From NCBI RefSeq assembly GCF_000955955.1, contig NZ_JYJG01000154.1:1-22670 (forward strand): a stretch of 22,670 nucleotides of DNA, written 5' to 3'. The position numbers and the translations under genes are program-made. The notes under the pieces were generated by a model. That model was not told the DNA's origin, did not search any database, and saw only the letters and a program-made list of their open reading frames with translations. The DNA is from Lentzea aerocolonigenes. Its GTDB lineage: Bacteria > Actinomycetota > Actinomycetes > Mycobacteriales > Pseudonocardiaceae. Positions 1-6,949 of this stretch are shown here, one piece after another; the stretch's first letter is position 1; the number at the start of each line of letters is the position of its first letter.

Positions 1-20
1 GCTGACCCAACAAAGCACTA

Positions 21-425
21 CTAGAGCATCGGCGGCATCAGGCGGTAGCTCTCGGTGTAGTACTCGCCCGTGCGGCGCCGGTAGTCCTCGTGGTTGTCCG
101 GGTCGTACTCGGGCGCGTTCCTGATCTGGTCCTTGGTGCGGTCGACGTAGACCTTGCGCTCGCTGTGGTCCACCCGTCGCACCACGCCGACGGGCAGCAC
201 CACGGTGCGCCCGAAGATCCACGGCCCGGTGGAGATCATCAGGCAGTCGTTCGGCACCTTGGCGTTGTCGTCGTCGATCTTGCCGATGCCGCCGTCGGTC
301 GCCTCGACCTCGTAGCCGATCAGGCCGGTGTCGGGGCGCCGGGCGAGCTCGGCCTCGTCGTGCTCGGGTTCGTCGGCCCAGGACGGGTCTCGCCACACCC
401 ACGGGACGAACGGGACTGGTTGCAT
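21..425 (-). CDS. PRC-barrel domain protein
   Basis: A 134-residue cytosolic protein without signal peptide or membrane segment. Residues about 40-110 look like a PRC-barrel: a GLIGYEV strand, an acidic turn (GKIDDDNAK), the hydrophobic strand RTVVLPVGVV, and the closing motif VYVDRTKDQIRNAPEYD, which is typical of stand-alone actinobacterial PRC-barrel proteins. PRC-barrels are small beta domains found in RimM and photosynthetic reaction centre H; the job of stand-alone copies is unclear. I chose ATG at 425 because a strong Shine-Dalgarno (GGGAGGT, then CGAG) lies just upstream. The open frame extends further upstream, but that part is low-complexity GC-rich sequence overlapping the neighbouring remnant in another frame. 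It lies 43 bp downstream of the M19 remnant on the same strand. Family call is fairly sure; function unknown. Confidence 0.85.
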   Translation of the reverse strand: MQPVPFVPWVWRDPSWADEPEHDEAELARRPDTGLIGYEVEATDGGIGKIDDDNAKVPNDCLMISTGPWIFGRTVVLPVGVVRRVDHSERKVYVDRTKDQIRNAPEYDPDNHEDYRRRTGEYYTESYRLMPPML

Positions 426-468
426 CTCGACCTCCCTCGTCTGAGGACGGGGTACCCAGATCTCGGCG

Positions 469-732
469 TCACCAGACGCGCGCCGCGAGGGCGAGGAAGT
501 TGCCGCCCATGATCTTGGCGACGCGGTCCTCGCCGAAACCGCGGGCTTCCAGGAGCCTGCCCAGCTGCCGGAACTGGTCCACCCCGCGCAGGTCGGGCAC
601 GAACGGCACCAACCCGGCCTCGCCGGCGGCCGCGGCTCCGGCGGCGGCGCGTGCCGCCTGCCGGGCGTGAACAATCGGTCCGACCATTTCGTCCGCCAAC
701 CGAAGGAATGGGTCCGCCTGCCGGACGCCCAC
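469..732 (-). pseudogene. C-terminal remnant of membrane dipeptidase (peptidase M19)
   Basis: An 87-codon frame with a possible GTG start. Its last 35 residues resemble the C terminus of M19 (renal/membrane) dipeptidases: a helix QLGRLLEARGF, then EDRVAKIMGGNFL and LAARVW, the usual end of that family. M19 enzymes are normally about 350-400 residues and bind zinc through residues far upstream; none of that part is present. The sequence upstream on this strand is the antisense of the NB-ARC regulator's 5' end, so the missing part is not merely frameshifted nearby. The N-terminal half is alanine-rich and may not be dipeptidase-derived. I read it as a decayed fragment. A genuine small protein cannot be excluded. 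Confidence 0.5.
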
Positions 733-749
733 GCCGGGCGGCCGATCAT

Positions 750-755
750 TAGGCT
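750..755 (+). promoter_or_regulatory. Candidate -10 hexamer, leaderless start
   Basis: TAGGCT lies 6 nt before the ATG at 762, and no Shine-Dalgarno is present. This fits a -10 element with transcription starting at or next to the start codon. No convincing -35 is visible. Confidence 0.4.
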
Positions 756-761
756 TCAGCC

Positions 762-3311
762 ATGTCCGCCCCGAGACCTGACGACGCGCACGCGATCGAC
801 GAGCTGATCGCTCAGCTGCGCGCGCTCAAGGTCTGGGCGGGCAACCCCTCGTTGCGCACGATGGAGAAGCTGTCCGGGCTGGCCCGCAGCACGCTCGCCG
901 ACGCGTTGAGTCCACGCAGGAGGACCGTTCCGGCGCTGGAGGTGTTCCGCGGGCTGCTGCGGGCGTTCAGCGTGCCGGACGACGAGGCCGGGCCGTGGAT
1001 CACCGCGTGGCGCCGGGTCCAGTCGGAACCGTCCCGCGCCTCGGCTGTCGTGCCGCGTCAGCTGCCCGCGGTGGTGCCGGGCTTCACCGGGCGCGCCAAG
1101 GCGTTCAAGGAGCTGACGGCGCTGCTCGAGGGCGGCAGCAGGCTCGCGGTCGTGTGCGGGATTCCGGGCGTGGGCAAGACGGCGCTGGCCGTGCAGTGGG
1201 CGCACCAGGTGGCGGCGAGGTTCCCGGACGGACAGGTCTACCTGGACCTGCGCGGCTATTCGTCCGGTCCGCCGGTCACGCCGGACCAGGCGCTGGCGCT
1301 CGCGATCCGGGCGTTCGGCGTGCCCGGTGAGGACATCCCGCTGCAGCAGGACGCGATGATCGGCATGTACCGGTCGTTGACGTCGGACAAGCGCGTGTTG
1401 GTGATGGTGGACAACGCGCCGAGCGCCGCACACGTCCGTCCACTCGTGCCGGGCGGGCCGGGCTGCATGACGGTCGTGACGAGCCGTGACCGCCTGGCCG
1501 GGCTCGTGGCGCGGGATGGCGCGCACCGGTTGGAGCTCGGCGTGCTCACGCCGGAGGAGGCCCCGGCCGTGGTGATCAGCGTGCTCGGTCCGGAACGGGT
1601 GCTGCGCGAGGAGGACGCGGTCGACGAGCTGGTCCGGCTGTGCGGCTATCTCCCGCTGGCGCTGCGGATCACGGCCGCGAACCTCGCCGATCGTCCACAT
1701 CAGACGATCGCGGAACTGATGGCCGAGCTGACCGCGGGCGACCGGCTCACCGCCCTGGAGATCGAGGGCGACTCGGACGCAGCGGTGCGCACGACGTTCG
1801 ACCACTCCTACGCGGCGCTCGATCCGGTGGCGCAGATGTTGTTCCGCCGCATGGGTGTGGCGCCGGGTCCGGACCTGCCCGCGCGTGCCGCGGCCGCGCT
1901 GCTCGACCGTCCGGAAGCCGACTCCGCTCTGCGCACGCTGGTGGCCGCGCACCTGGTCGAGGTCAAGGCCGCCGGTCGTTACGGGCTGCACGACCTGCTC
2001 CGCCTTTACGCCCGTGAGCGTTACGCAGCAGAAGAAACCGCCTCCGAGTCGATCGCCCGTCTCCACGCGCAGTACCTGGAAATGGCCGTTGCCGCGGCCC
2101 GCGCTGTGCGTCCGGACTTCTCGGTACTCGCGTCGGTGAGTCCACAGCAGACGTTCGCCAGCGCCACCGAGGCGTTGCAGTGGTTCGACGCCGAGCGCGC
2201 GACGCTGGTGTCGATGATCGAACAGGCCGGCGCGCCGATGGCGTGGCTGCTCACCGACGCCTTGCGCGGCTGCTACTGGCTGCGCCGCCACACCGCGGAA
2301 TGGCTGGCCGTCGCGCGTGTGGGCTTGGCCGCTGCCGACGGTGATCCGAGTGCGTCCGCCGCGATGCACCTGTCGCTCGGCACCGCGCATTGGGGAGCGG
2401 GCGACCACCGCGCGGCTGCCACGCACTTCGAGCACGCCGTCGAGTTCAGCCGGGCGGCGGGCGACCGGTTCCGCGAGTTCAGCACGCTCGGCAACCTCGG
2501 CGGTGTCTACGCGGAACTGGGGCAGCTGGAGGAGGCGGCGGACTGCTTCCGCCGCGAGCTCGCCTACTACACCGAGATCGGGGACACGGCCCGGCGCGCG
2601 CGTTCGCTCGGCAACCTCGGGCTCACCGAGATGCGGCTCGGCCGGTTGGTCGAGGCGGCGGCCGACCTGGAGCTGGCCGTCGAGCTGCGTGAGGAGATCG
2701 GCGAGACGCGCTCCGCCGCGAACTCGTTGGGCGCGCTCGGTGTCGTGCACCGGTACCTCGGTGATCTCGGGCAGGCCGCGCACTTCCTGGAGCGCGCGCG
2801 GCAGCTCAACCACGACCACGAGGACCGGGTCAGCGAGGCGGCCGCGCTGGACGACCTCGCGCGCGTGCACCGCGACGCCGGGCGGGCTGCCGACGCGCTG
2901 CGGTGTGCCGAGCAGGCGTTGTCGCTCGCCAAGGGCTCCGGCCGGGTCGAGATCGACGCGTTGATCACGGTCGCGTCCGTCCGCGGCCGCCGGGACGACC
3001 TGCGCCGGGCGTGGCGCATGGCGGTCGCGATCGGCTACGGGCCGGGAGTGGCGGACGCGCTGGTCGAGCTGGCGTGGCTGGACCTCGCCGCCGGGGAGGC
3101 CGGCGCGGCGGTGATCGACGCGACAGAAGCGCACGAACGTGCGTCCGCCACGGGGCAGAGCATCCTCGCCGGCCTCGCGCTCGTTGCTCTCACCAGGGCA
3201 CATGAGGCCGCCGGTGACCTGGGGGCGGCCGAGGAGGCCCGGCTGCGCGCGGCCGAGGTGCTGGAGAGCGCGGGGTTCCGGGGCGTCCGGGATCGTCCGA
3301 ACAGCTTGTGA
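762..3311 (+). CDS. HTH/NB-ARC/TPR transcriptional regulator (STAND ATPase)
   Basis: An 849-residue protein. Residues 1-85 look like an XRE-type helix-turn-helix (MEKLSGLARSTLADAL around a recognition helix). An NB-ARC NTPase follows: the approach motif GFTGR at about 108, Walker A GIPGVGKT at 133-140, and Walker B-like VLVMVDN near 211-217. A winged-helix segment comes next (LCGYLPLALRI, LHDLLRLYA). From about 520 to 810 there are repeated amphipathic helix pairs of the TPR type (LGNLGGVYAELGQLEEAADCF and similar). This resembles AfsR-like regulators but lacks the SARP winged-helix plus BTAD front end. ATP binding would switch the oligomeric state and DNA binding. The nearest downstream genes are the two secreted paralogues, which makes them possible targets. 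The ATG at 762 is preceded by TAGGCT rather than a ribosome site, so it may be leaderless. Confidence 0.88.
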   Translation: MSAPRPDDAHAIDELIAQLRALKVWAGNPSLRTMEKLSGLARSTLADALSPRRRTVPALEVFRGLLRAFSVPDDEAGPWITAWRRVQSEPSRASAVVPRQLPAVVPGFTGRAKAFKELTALLEGGSRLAVVCGIPGVGKTALAVQWAHQVAARFPDGQVYLDLRGYSSGPPVTPDQALALAIRAFGVPGEDIPLQQDAMIGMYRSLTSDKRVLVMVDNAPSAAHVRPLVPGGPGCMTVVTSRDRLAGLVARDGAHRLELGVLTPEEAPAVVISVLGPERVLREEDAVDELVRLCGYLPLALRITAANLADRPHQTIAELMAELTAGDRLTALEIEGDSDAAVRTTFDHSYAALDPVAQMLFRRMGVAPGPDLPARAAAALLDRPEADSALRTLVAAHLVEVKAAGRYGLHDLLRLYARERYAAEETASESIARLHAQYLEMAVAAARAVRPDFSVLASVSPQQTFASATEALQWFDAERATLVSMIEQAGAPMAWLLTDALRGCYWLRRHTAEWLAVARVGLAAADGDPSASAAMHLSLGTAHWGAGDHRAAATHFEHAVEFSRAAGDRFREFSTLGNLGGVYAELGQLEEAADCFRRELAYYTEIGDTARRARSLGNLGLTEMRLGRLVEAAADLELAVELREEIGETRSAANSLGALGVVHRYLGDLGQAAHFLERARQLNHDHEDRVSEAAALDDLARVHRDAGRAADALRCAEQALSLAKGSGRVEIDALITVASVRGRRDDLRRAWRMAVAIGYGPGVADALVELAWLDLAAGEAGAAVIDATEAHERASATGQSILAGLALVALTRAHEAAGDLGAAEEARLRAAEVLESAGFRGVRDRPNSL

Positions 3312-3333
3312 ATGGCCGCGGAGCTTGATAAAT
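3306..3333 (+). promoter_or_regulatory. Candidate promoter of the secreted-protein pair
   Basis: TTGTGA (3306-3311, overlapping the regulator stop codon) and ATAAAT (3328-3333) are 16 bp apart. This is the most AT-rich patch in the area. It lies 23 bp before ATG 3356, leaving room for a short leader with the strong purine-rich site AAGGGGGGAA. Confidence 0.45.
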
Positions 3334-3355
3334 CCGTGGTCACAAGGGGGGAATC

Positions 3356-3784
3356 ATGAAGAAACTGACTGTTGCGACCGCTGCTGCCCTGGCTCTGGGC
3401 GTTGTTGTCGCGCCGCTCGCCGATGCCACCACCGATCCCGTCTACGATCCCGGCGCGACGGTGCCCAGCAAGTTCTCGTTGAGACCCGAGAAGCCCGGCG
3501 CGGACGCGTACATCGCCGGCTACTTCGTGGAGTACAGCGTGACGCTCGGCCTCGGGAAGTCCTACGTGAAGGACCTCGCGGACGACGGCCTGGACGTCAG
3601 CGTGCAGGTCCGGTACGGCAAGGACACCAGGGAGCCCGGGTACCTGGAGCGGATCGCGACGGCCTCGGGGCCGAACGTCAGCCAGCCGATCGAGTGGCAC
3701 TCGCCCGCCGGGATGCGCGTCGAGTTCATCATGTCGCGGCTGTGCTTCGGTCCCGGCGAGGACAACTGCGGAAAGTGGGGGTGA
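3356..3784 (+). CDS. Small secreted protein, tandem paralogue 1, unknown function
   Basis: A 142-residue protein with a clear Sec signal peptide (MKK, a hydrophobic run to about residue 21, probable cleavage after ADA). The mature part of about 117 residues starts with PVYDPG and contains FVEYSVTLG, YVKDLADDGLDV, YGK, W-SPAG-RV and a C-terminal LCFGPGED-x-C pair of cysteines that could form a disulfide in the exported protein. I do not recognise the family. The next gene encodes a close relative (about half the mature residues identical by eye), separated by only CC between stop and start. The ATG has a strong ribosome-binding site (AGGGGGGAATC). It follows the NB-ARC regulator by 44 bp. Predominantly beta structure is likely from the pattern; activity unknown. 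Confidence 0.82.
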   Translation: MKKLTVATAAALALGVVVAPLADATTDPVYDPGATVPSKFSLRPEKPGADAYIAGYFVEYSVTLGLGKSYVKDLADDGLDVSVQVRYGKDTREPGYLERIATASGPNVSQPIEWHSPAGMRVEFIMSRLCFGPGEDNCGKWG

Positions 3785-3786
3785 CC

Positions 3787-4218
3787 ATGAGGACGAAATC
3801 GATTGTCTCGAGTGCTGTCGCGCTGGCTCTCGGGGTGCTCGTCGCGCCGGCCGCGCAGGCCGATCCCGGACCTGTCTACGACCCGGGCTCGGTGAAGGGC
3901 AGCGCCTTCACGATGTACACCGACTGGGGCGGCATCGGTGACACGAGGGCCGTGGGCAAGTTCGTGGAGTACAGCGTGTCGCTGGGCGACGGGACCTACG
4001 TCCGGGACCTCGCGGACGACGGACTCGACGTCCACCTGTGGGTGTTGTACGGCAAGACGCTGGACTACACGCGTACCGAGGACATCGGGAGTGTGTCGGG
4101 CCGCGACGTGGCCAACGCCGTCCGGTGGACGTCTCCGGCGGGGCTGCGCGTCGACTACCTGCGCCTGCGCTTGTGCTTCGGGCCCGGAGAGGAGAGGTGC
4201 TCCGGCTGGGAGGGCTGA
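3787..4218 (+). CDS. Small secreted protein, tandem paralogue 2, unknown function
   Basis: A 143-residue protein with a signal peptide (MRTK, hydrophobic core, AQA cleavage) followed by PVYDPG. It shares with the preceding gene the blocks FVEYSVSLG, YVRDLADDGLDV, YGK, W-SPAGLRV and LCFGPGEE-x-C at the C terminus. The segment between PVYDPG and FVEYSV, and the segment after YGK, have diverged, so these are the likely functional surface. The start is ATG at 3787, two bases after the previous stop (TGACCATG), which indicates co-transcription and probable translational coupling. The pair is a local duplication. Family not recognised. Confidence 0.82.
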   Translation: MRTKSIVSSAVALALGVLVAPAAQADPGPVYDPGSVKGSAFTMYTDWGGIGDTRAVGKFVEYSVSLGDGTYVRDLADDGLDVHLWVLYGKTLDYTRTEDIGSVSGRDVANAVRWTSPAGLRVDYLRLRLCFGPGEERCSGWEG

Positions 4219-4312
4219 CCGGCTGTCCGGATCTGTCCGGGGTCGTCCGAAGGTCTTTCCTGGTGAGGAGCCCGGGGCGACTCTTCTGGGGTGCTGAATT
4301 CGTTGATGCGCC

Positions 4313-4341
4313 GCCGGTCCGGCCTGGGGGTCTGGACCGGC
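4313..4341. terminator. GC-rich stem-loop, possible terminator
   Basis: A perfect 8-bp inverted repeat, GCCGGTCC (4313-4320) and GGACCGGC (4334-4341), with a 13-nt loop. It lies in the 206-bp gap between the secreted pair and the VOC gene. There is no T-tract, so it is either an actinobacterial U-less terminator or an operator. The rest of 4219-4424 holds a weak CCGGA-TCTG-TCCGG hairpin just after the stop (4227-4240) and a 10-bp palindrome, GCGGTACCGC (4345-4354). I see no gene there. Confidence 0.4.
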
Positions 4342-4424
4342 CGCGCGGTACCGCCGTCCACTGTGATGCTGCCTCGCAGCAGCTGATTCCGATGAGTTCT
4401 GGTCGCTGACCCGGTCCACCTCAC

Positions 4425-4772
4425 ATGGACCTGTACAGCGTGATGTGTGTGAGTGACCTCGCCAGATCGTTGGCGTGGTACCGCGAGGTGTTCTTCGGGT
4501 GCACGGCCGACGAGGTCATCGGCGAGGAACACCTCTGGCGGGTGGGGGAGAACGCCTGGCTCGTGATCGACGCGCGTGACGTGAGGGCCGCGCGCGTCGG
4601 CGGGTCCATGGTCACGTTCGGGGTGAGCGGGGCGGAGTTGTCCTCGGCGCTGGCGCGGTTCGCCTCGCACGACGTGGCGCACGGGCCGGTCGAGACCTAC
4701 TCCAACGGTGTCCGGCACGTCGAGGTGCAGGACCCGGACGGCAACAGCCTGTCGCTCGCCGCGGTTCCCTGA
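4425..4772 (+). CDS. VOC-family (glyoxalase/bleomycin-resistance fold) protein
   Basis: A 115-residue single-module VOC protein. It has the N-terminal strand MDLYSVMCVSDLARSLAWYREV with the D-x-x-R-S-x-x-W-Y pattern of the family, a central strand (WLVIDARD), and the C-terminal HVEVQDPDGNSLSL block (family consensus D-P-D-G-N). VOC proteins include glyoxalases, extradiol dioxygenases and drug-binding resistance proteins. The substrate cannot be told from sequence, and metal-binding positions are not obvious. The start is ATG at 4425; no Shine-Dalgarno or clear -10 is seen. It precedes two more small cytosolic proteins on the same strand. Confidence 0.85.
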   Translation: MDLYSVMCVSDLARSLAWYREVFFGCTADEVIGEEHLWRVGENAWLVIDARDVRAARVGGSMVTFGVSGAELSSALARFASHDVAHGPVETYSNGVRHVEVQDPDGNSLSLAAVP

Positions 4773-4812
4773 CCGGTCGCCGTTCCACATGCGGTCTGCG
4801 TCCTTTTGCGAC

Positions 4813-4818
4813 AAGACT
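4813..4818 (+). promoter_or_regulatory. Candidate -10 hexamer, leaderless start
   Basis: AAGACT lies 7 nt before the ATG at 4826. No ribosome-binding site is visible in the upstream sequence. Confidence 0.3.
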
Positions 4819-4825
4819 GGACGCG

Positions 4826-5131
4826 ATGACGACCGATCCGACCGTCGAGGCGTTCATCGCCGCCGTGAACGCGGGCGACAAGACCGCCTTCTTCGACCTG
4901 CTCACGCCGGACGCCACGATGTCCGACGACGGCACCGACCGCGACCTCCGCGCGTGGACCGCGAAGGAGATCTTCGACGACAACGGCCACATGGTGGTCG
5001 AATCGTCCTCGGACGGCGGAAGGTCCCTGATCATCCGGTACCGCAACGACACCTGGGGCGAGATGCGCACCTGCTGGAGATTCGTCGTAGAGTCCGGGAA
5101 GGTGAGCCGCTTCGAGACGGGACAGGCGTAG
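4826..5131 (+). CDS. NTF2-like/SnoaL-like small protein
   Basis: A 101-residue cytosolic protein with the usual opening of the NTF2-like fold: VEAFIAAVNAGDKTAFFDLLTPDATMSDDG (shown in part), where a helix pair leads into the first strand and D/G-rich turn. This is followed by a four-strand segment (SLIIRYRNDTW, MRTCWRFVVESGKVSRFETGQ). The fold is used by SnoaL cyclases, ketosteroid isomerase and many binding proteins; the catalytic role here is unknown. The stop TAG is followed immediately by the ATG of the DUF2630 gene with no gap, so the two are almost certainly one transcript. The start is supported by the possible leaderless -10. Confidence 0.8.
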   Translation: MTTDPTVEAFIAAVNAGDKTAFFDLLTPDATMSDDGTDRDLRAWTAKEIFDDNGHMVVESSSDGGRSLIIRYRNDTWGEMRTCWRFVVESGKVSRFETGQA

Positions 5132-5377
5132 ATGACCGACGAAAACGTGCTGGGTCGCATCAACGAACTGGTCGACGAGGAGCACCGGCTGCGCGAACGC
5201 GTGGTGGCCGGCGAGATCTCGTCCGCCGAGGAACACGACCGGCTGCGTGCCCTGGAAGAAGCTCTCGACCAGTGCTGGGACCTGCTGCGCCGGCGTCGCG
5301 CGGCTCGGTCGCAGGGCGAGTCGGCGGACGACGTGCCCACGCGCTCGGTCGGTGAGGTCGAGGGCTACCTGCAGTAG
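5132..5377 (+). CDS. DUF2630 family protein
   Basis: An 81-residue, highly charged helical protein. It matches the recurrent actinobacterial DUF2630 pattern: I-x-x-LVDEEHRLRER at the N terminus, EEHDRLRALEEALDQCWDLLRRRRA in the middle (shown in part), and VGEVEGYLQ at the end. It probably forms a short helical hairpin or coiled coil. No function is established for the family that I can state. The ATG abuts the stop of the NTF2-like gene. Its TAG stop lies in the left arm of an inverted repeat shared with the convergent GtrA gene. Confidence 0.9.
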   Translation: MTDENVLGRINELVDEEHRLRERVVAGEISSAEEHDRLRALEEALDQCWDLLRRRRAARSQGESADDVPTRSVGEVEGYLQ

Positions 5378-5401
5378 CCCCGTTACAGCCGCCGGCTACT
5401 G
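5372..5401. terminator. Bidirectional stem-loop containing both convergent stop codons
   Basis: A perfect 8-bp inverted repeat, CAGTAGCC (5372-5379) and GGCTACTG (5394-5401), with a 14-nt loop. The + strand TAG of the DUF2630 gene (5375-5377) is in the left arm and the - strand TAG of the GtrA gene (5396-5398) is in the right arm. It could terminate transcription from both sides. There is no T-tract. Confidence 0.5.
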
Positions 5402-5893
5402 GCCCTTGGTGTCGCGGAAGACGATCCAGCGCATCACGCTGTACATGAAGGCGGCCTCGCAGGCGCCGGCGACGATGCGGGACAGCACGTACTGCAGGCC
5501 GATCGCGGTCAGCGCGCTGCCGACCCCCAGGATGAACGCCAGGTAGTTGATCAGGATCGCCACCGCGTAGAGGCCGGCCTGCGGGCCGACCGGAGCGTGC
5601 GAGCGGAAGTTCAGCGCGCGGTTGAGCACGAAGCTCAGCCCGAACGCGAGCACGTACGCGAGGGTGAACGCGATGGGCACCGGCAGGCCCACACCGCTGC
5701 GGAACATCATGAGCAGCACGAGGTCGATGCCGAACGTGAACCCGTTGATGATCGCGAAGCCCAGGAAGCTCGGCGCGACGACACGCGACAGGCCGAACGG
5801 CAGCCACCTCACCACCACTTCCATCAGCGTGTGGAACCGCTGTCCGAAGTCTTTTTCGTGGTCGCTCAAAGTGGATGATTCCCTGCCTGTCAT
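5396..5893 (-). CDS. GtrA family membrane protein
   Basis: A 165-residue protein with four hydrophobic segments, at about 38-63, 72-92, 106-128 and 135-155, and the GtrA signatures FLGFAIINGFTFGIDL near the first segment and FVLNRALNFRS after the second. It ends with a short basic tail (MRWIVFRDTKG). GtrA-type proteins are small membrane proteins associated with flipping or moving polyprenyl-phosphate-linked sugars for cell-surface glycans. No glycosyltransferase partner is adjacent, so the substrate is unknown. I chose ATG 5893: the open frame extends further upstream but runs antisense through the AraC gene. A CAATGT hexamer 6 nt upstream of this ATG suggests a leaderless start; an internal ATG 23 codons in is an alternative. 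Confidence 0.87.
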   Translation of the reverse strand: MTGRESSTLSDHEKDFGQRFHTLMEVVVRWLPFGLSRVVAPSFLGFAIINGFTFGIDLVLLMMFRSGVGLPVPIAFTLAYVLAFGLSFVLNRALNFRSHAPVGPQAGLYAVAILINYLAFILGVGSALTAIGLQYVLSRIVAGACEAAFMYSVMRWIVFRDTKGQ

Positions 5894-5899
5894 GGCACG

Positions 5900-5905
5900 A
5901 CATTG
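5900..5905 (-). promoter_or_regulatory. Candidate -10 hexamer, leaderless start
   Basis: On the minus strand CAATGT lies 6 nt before the GtrA-gene ATG at 5893, which has no visible Shine-Dalgarno. Confidence 0.3.
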
Positions 5906-5967
5906 CCACGACGACGATCGGCGAACCCGACGAATCGCCCACGGCTCGTCAGGCTGTCCGCAGGTGT

Positions 5968-6879
5968 TCAGCCCACGTTCACCCGGCGCCACGACGACGG
6001 GCTCATGCCGTGCAGCTTGCCGAACGTCCGGGCGAAGTACCCGGCATCCGGGAATCCCACCTGCCGCCCGATGTCGCTGACGGGCAGCTCCGTGACGGCC
6101 AGCAGCCGCCTCGCCTGCACCATCCGGCGCTCGGTGATCCACTCCTGGACCGTGCGGCCGGTCCTGCGCCGCACGGTCGACGTGAGGTGACCGGGGGAGA
6201 TGCTGACGGCGGCCGCGACCTCCCTGAGCGACAACGGTTCCGGGTAGCGGCGCTCGATCACGTCGAACACCTCGGCGAGCAGCGGTTCGGCGTTCTCGCG
6301 CAGGTCGCCGACGACGTCCGCGGCCAGCCGGGACACCCCGACGAGCAGCAGCACCAAGTGGGCTGACACGGCCTCCCGGTAGCCCTCCTGGCGGTGCGTC
6401 AGCTCGTGGTGAAGCGTTTCGATGCGGGCGGTCCACTCCTGTCGAAACGCTTCGGGCACCTTGAGCCGCAACGCACTCGTGGCGCCGCCGTGGACGAACG
6501 GGAACAGCAGAGGGTGGGTGCGCCACGCCAGGTGCGCGCCGGGAGTCTCCGGGCCGAGCGCGTCGGCCGTGAAGAACACGCCCCAGCCCTGCGCGCCCAC
6601 GAGGTCGCCGGAGTGGGCCTGGCCCATGACGTCGCCCGGCGCGATCACGAACAGGTCGCCGGCCTCGACGTGCCGTGTGTGCTTGCCGGTCCGCACGATG
6701 CCGCCGTCCGCCGAGAAGTAGGCGATACCGGGGAAGTCGTGCGAGTGGGCCTCGTAGGAGCCGTTCGCGATGGAGTCGTGCCCGAGGCGCATGACCGCCA
6801 CCGGCAACTCGCCGGGCGCCGGTTGCCAGGTGTACGTCGCAGGCTCGTCGGTGCTCAAGGCCGTTCGTCGGGTGCGCAC
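5968..6879 (-). CDS. AraC family transcriptional regulator with N-terminal cupin
   Basis: A 303-residue regulator. Residues about 30-130 form a cupin-like sensor (EAHSHDFPGIAYF, then HVEAGDLFVIAPGDVMGQAHSG). Residues about 205-300 hold two helix-turn-helices of the AraC/XylS type: LSLREVAAAVSISPGHLTSTV, and VSDIGRQVGFPDAGYFARTF followed by the family ending G-MSPSSWRR. The ligand is unknown. The divergent methyltransferase gene starts about 70 bp away and is the obvious candidate target. The start is uncertain. I prefer GTG 6879, which places GATGAT 6 nt upstream as a leaderless -10 and begins at VRTRRTALS. An ATG at 6951 would add 24 residues but would overlap the divergent gene's start codon. 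Confidence 0.86.
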   Translation of the reverse strand: MRTRRTALSTDEPATYTWQPAPGELPVAVMRLGHDSIANGSYEAHSHDFPGIAYFSADGGIVRTGKHTRHVEAGDLFVIAPGDVMGQAHSGDLVGAQGWGVFFTADALGPETPGAHLAWRTHPLLFPFVHGGATSALRLKVPEAFRQEWTARIETLHHELTHRQEGYREAVSAHLVLLLVGVSRLAADVVGDLRENAEPLLAEVFDVIERRYPEPLSLREVAAAVSISPGHLTSTVRRRTGRTVQEWITERRMVQARRLLAVTELPVSDIGRQVGFPDAGYFARTFGKLHGMSPSSWRRVNVG

Positions 6880-6885
6880 CGTCAA

Positions 6886-6891
6886 ATCATC
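6886..6891 (-). promoter_or_regulatory. Candidate -10 hexamer for the AraC gene
   Basis: On the minus strand GATGAT lies 6 nt before GTG 6879. Two TTGAC motifs flank this element on the same strand (CTTGACTGGGATGATTTGAC), which could also be half-sites for a regulator. Confidence 0.3.
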
Positions 6892-6937
6892 CCAGTCAAG
6901 CCACGGATCGACACAGAAACCTTGCTGTGAGCTGCGA

Positions 6938-6943
6938 CAGAAT
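6938..6943 (+). promoter_or_regulatory. Candidate -10 hexamer, leaderless start
   Basis: CAGAAT lies 6 nt before ATG 6950, separated by GAGCTC. No ribosome-binding site is present. Confidence 0.35.
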
Positions 6944-6949
6944 GAGCTC

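Noticed and set aside
756..3203. An 815-codon open frame on the minus strand opposite the regulator, rich in Arg, Gln and His.
   Set aside because: It is the antisense of a gene with clear domains, has low-complexity composition typical of GC-rich shadow frames, and shows no family motif.
762..3311. The NB-ARC/TPR protein as an anti-phage STAND (Avs-like) defence protein.
   Set aside because: It has an N-terminal helix-turn-helix and no effector nuclease or other toxic domain, and no defence genes flank it. A regulator is the simpler reading.
3139..4218. A longer frame that would fuse extra N-terminal sequence to the second secreted protein.
   Set aside because: The extra part is a shadow of the regulator and of the first secreted gene. 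The ATG at 3787 is followed directly by a signal peptide matching its paralogue.
4345..4354. Palindrome GCGGTACCGC as an operator.
   Set aside because: Short, GC-rich and unsupported by a second copy or a nearby promoter; such palindromes are expected by chance in this DNA.
5894..6526. N-terminal extension of the GtrA-type protein by about 210 residues.
   Set aside because: The extension is antisense to the AraC gene, has no membrane or GtrA features, and the normal family length is reached from ATG 5893.
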